Assembly: GCA_946630405.1 (NCBI GenBank)
Contig: CAMOYW010000038.1
Location: 1 to 7,383, forward strand
Length of the DNA stretch: 7,383 nt
DNA from: an uncultured Clostridia bacterium
GTDB taxonomy: Bacteria; Bacillota; Clostridia; Lachnospirales; CAG-274
Direction of reading: 5' to 3'
The notes under the pieces are model-generated. The model made no database searches. It was given only the letters and a program-made list of their open reading frames with translations, and was not told where the DNA came from. The translations under genes and the position numbers were made by a program. Numbering within the stretch: position 1 is the stretch's first letter; each line of letters begins with the position of its first letter. Of this stretch, positions 5,838 to 7,383 are shown piece after piece.

Positions 5838-7135
5838 TGGCAAAATTGCTTGATAAACAAAGATATAAATGCGCTTTGGGAGCTATGCAAACGGTTCAAG
5901 CCATAGAGAGGGCATTGCCCATACTCCACTCGGGTCCCGGCTGTGCGCAAAAGCTTTCGGAATCCACTGGCAGTTCGGGGTACTTTTCCCCAAACATTTT
6001 CCCCTGTACGAGCATAAACGAAAAGGACGTTGTTTTCGGCGGTGTTAAAAAACTGGACTCCACCATCGAAAACGCCCTAAAAGTCATAGATGCGGATCTG
6101 TATGTGGTACTGACGGGATGTATACCCGAAATTGTTGGCGACGACTCGGGAGAAGTTGTGTCAAGATACGAAGGAAGCAAAAAGCCCGTTATATACGCCC
6201 CTACCGCAGGATTTAAGGGCAACAACTACAAAGGTCACGAACAGGTTGTAAATGCCATAATAAATCAATATTTGCAAAAAACAGAAGAAAAGGAAGAAGG
6301 TCTTGTAAATATATGGGCAGATGTACCCTATCAAGATCTGTTTTGGCTCGGTAATTTAAGGGAGCTTGAAAAACTTGTGGGAGAACTCGGATTAAAGACC
6401 AATGTTATTTTCGGCTACAAAAAAGGCATAAAAAATATAGATGCCATACCGAAAGCACAGTACAATATATTGGTTTCCCCCTGGGTAGGTCTTACAAATG
6501 TAAAAAAGCTCGAAAAAAAGTTCGGCACACCCTACCTGCACTATAAAACCCTGCCCATAGGCGCAACGGAAACAAGTAAATTTTTAAGAGCCGTGGCAGA
6601 ATTTACCAAAGTTGACAAAGAAAAAACCGAGGCAGTAATTAAAAAGCACGAGGACTATTACTACTATCTCATAGAGAGATATGCCGACCTTTTCCTTGAA
6701 AACCGTGTAATAAACAAGCAGTTTACCGTTGTGGCAGATGCTCAGTATACTCTCGCCATAACCAAATTTCTGGCAAACGACCTGGGACTCATACCCGCAA
6801 AACAGTTTATTACCGACGACACTCCCAAAAATTACAGAGAGGAAATCGCAGCGGAGTTTAAAAACCTTAACTACGACATAAATGCGGAAGTGGCTTTTGA
6901 AACAGACGGCTTTAAAATACACGAAGAGATCAAAAACCACGACTACCACGGCTACCCCCTTGTGCTCGGTGGATATTACGAAAAGGAGATCACTGAAAGC
7001 TTAAAAGGCAACTACCTGAATATATCCTGGCCCGTACAGAACAAAGTGGTATTTGACAGCTTTTACGTTGGTTACAGCGGCGGTATAAGACTTATAGAGG
7101 ATATTTACACCGTTGCGGTACAAAGATTCAATTAA
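5837..7135 (+). CDS. Nitrogenase component 1 beta-like subunit (NifK-like reductase subunit)
   Basis: This 432-residue protein is the structural partner of the NifD-like subunit. Family landmarks are YKCALGAM (C12), LHSGPGC (30-36, C36), PCTSINEKDVVFGG (56-69) and VVLTGCIPEIVGDD (C95). C12, C36 and C95 correspond to the three NifK P-cluster ligands (C70, C95, C153 in Azotobacter). The subunit interface could therefore hold an 8Fe P-cluster rather than the simpler cluster of BchNB-type enzymes. It is clearly shorter than Mo-nitrogenase NifK (about 520 residues) because the N-terminal extension is missing, as in several alternative and nitrogenase-like forms. The C-terminal half is less conserved but remains open to a normal end (TVAVQRFN). 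Four bases separate its stop from the next NifX-like gene. The family call is secure. Substrate is unknown, as for the partner subunit. Confidence 0.9.
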   Translation: MAKLLDKQRYKCALGAMQTVQAIERALPILHSGPGCAQKLSESTGSSGYFSPNIFPCTSINEKDVVFGGVKKLDSTIENALKVIDADLYVVLTGCIPEIVGDDSGEVVSRYEGSKKPVIYAPTAGFKGNNYKGHEQVVNAIINQYLQKTEEKEEGLVNIWADVPYQDLFWLGNLRELEKLVGELGLKTNVIFGYKKGIKNIDAIPKAQYNILVSPWVGLTNVKKLEKKFGTPYLHYKTLPIGATETSKFLRAVAEFTKVDKEKTEAVIKKHEDYYYYLIERYADLFLENRVINKQFTVVADAQYTLAITKFLANDLGLIPAKQFITDDTPKNYREEIAAEFKNLNYDINAEVAFETDGFKIHEEIKNHDYHGYPLVLGGYYEKEITESLKGNYLNISWPVQNKVVFDSFYVGYSGGIRLIEDIYTVAVQRFN

Positions 7136-7139
7136 AAAA

Positions 7140-7383
7140 ATGACATACAAAATAGCACTTGCATCAAGCGATAATATAAATATAGACCTTAAATTCGGTG
7201 AGACAACCCGTTTTTTAATATACGAAGTCGGTGAAGAGATCACCTTAAAAGAGGAAAGAACTCTCGGCGAGAATGACCGAGAACCTCTATGTCAAGCAAA
7301 TTGCGGCGGAAACGGAACGGGATGTCAAGGCAGCACCGCACACGAAAAAAAAGTTGCCCTTTTGGAAGACTGCCGCTGTCTGA
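7140..7383 (+). CDS. Second NifX-like cofactor-carrier protein, truncated by window end
   Basis: The reading frame opens at the ATG four bases after the nifK-like stop and is still open after 81 residues at the window edge. The start YKIALASSD (3-11), followed by LKFGETTRFLIYEV (17-30), matches the N-terminal strand and HFG-type loop of the NifX/NifB-C-terminal family; the conserved His of HFG is replaced by K18. A cysteine- and glycine-rich stretch follows (C51, C55, C62, then C78 and C80), richer in cysteine than the first carrier in this operon. This could mark iron-sulfur cluster binding. There is no clear Shine-Dalgarno sequence in the short gap, so translation probably depends on coupling to the nifK-like gene. 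The role as carrier or insertase for the cofactor of the NifDK-like enzyme is inferred. The 3' end is not in the window. Confidence 0.75.
   Translation, partial: MTYKIALASSDNINIDLKFGETTRFLIYEVGEEITLKEERTLGENDREPLCQANCGGNGTGCQGSTAHEKKVALLEDCRCL

Noticed and set aside
4371..7135. Annotation of the D and K genes as a genuine nitrogen-fixing Mo-nitrogenase.
   Set aside because: The NifD-like protein lacks equivalents of the key FeMo-co and homocitrate pocket residues, the K subunit is short, and no nifEN or nifV is visible. A nitrogenase-like reductase is the safer call.
4371..7135. Annotation as dark-operative protochlorophyllide or chlorin reductase (BchNB/BchYZ) or as CfbCD of coenzyme F430 synthesis.
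   Set aside because: The companion NifB and NifX-like genes, the full P-cluster cysteine set and the C275-equivalent cysteine do not fit those cofactor-free systems, and no tetrapyrrole gene is present.
1..7383. Search for tRNA, rRNA, CRISPR arrays, insertion sequences and attachment sites.
   Set aside because: None seen. There are no regularly spaced repeats, transposase motifs or tRNA-like cloverleaf sequences.

Overview
The window holds one co-directional, tightly packed operon on the + strand (about 323 to beyond 7383). It encodes a nitrogenase-like two-component reductase, its cofactor-building radical SAM enzyme and carrier proteins, and two interleaved PLP-dependent cysteine synthases. 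Moderate-to-low GC, frequent ATA (Ile) and AGA (Arg) codons, strong GGAGG-type ribosome binding sites and very short intergenic gaps suggest an anaerobic clostridial Firmicute. That assignment is inferred from style only; no marker gene is present.

Layout: 1-322 is a non-coding or intergenic segment. It carries an intrinsic terminator (87-115) for something upstream, a 7-bp inverted repeat (151-169), a direct repeat (206-222) and a plausible promoter (216-244). The genes follow in order: cysK (323-1258), nifB-like radical SAM gene (1277-2149), small nifX-like carrier gene (2142-2474), nifH (2480-3328), a second, divergent cysK paralogue (3341-4336), nifD-like gene (4371-5837), nifK-like gene (5837-7135), and a second nifX-like gene (7140-) cut by the window end. 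Several junctions overlap or nearly touch (8-nt overlap nifB/nifX-like, TAATG overlap nifD/nifK-like), so the set is almost certainly co-transcribed and partly translationally coupled.

How the genes may work together: the Fe protein looks fully canonical (P-loop, both [4Fe-4S] cysteines). The NifB-like protein keeps most hallmarks of the enzyme that makes the carbide-containing precursor NifB-co. The two NifX-like proteins are candidate carriers for that cluster. The NifD/NifK-like pair keeps cysteines that could hold a P-cluster and the cysteine that binds the active-site cofactor. By hand alignment, however, the NifD-like subunit has lost the residues that surround FeMo-co and homocitrate in N2-reducing enzymes (equivalents of R96, Q191, H195, R277, R359, H442). 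It is therefore unlikely to be a nitrogen-fixing enzyme. No nifE, nifN or nifV is visible.

The most attractive hypothesis is a sulfur-salvage system. The nitrogenase-like reductase would cleave a C-S bond (or otherwise reduce a sulfur compound), and the released sulfide or thiol would be captured on O-acetylserine or a similar acceptor by the two cysteine synthases. The closest described parallel is the methylthio-alkane reductase (Mar) system of Rhodospirillum rubrum, which feeds methionine synthesis. The version here, wired to cysteine synthases with one embedded between nifH and nifD, looks like a distinct relative. Substrate and product are inference.
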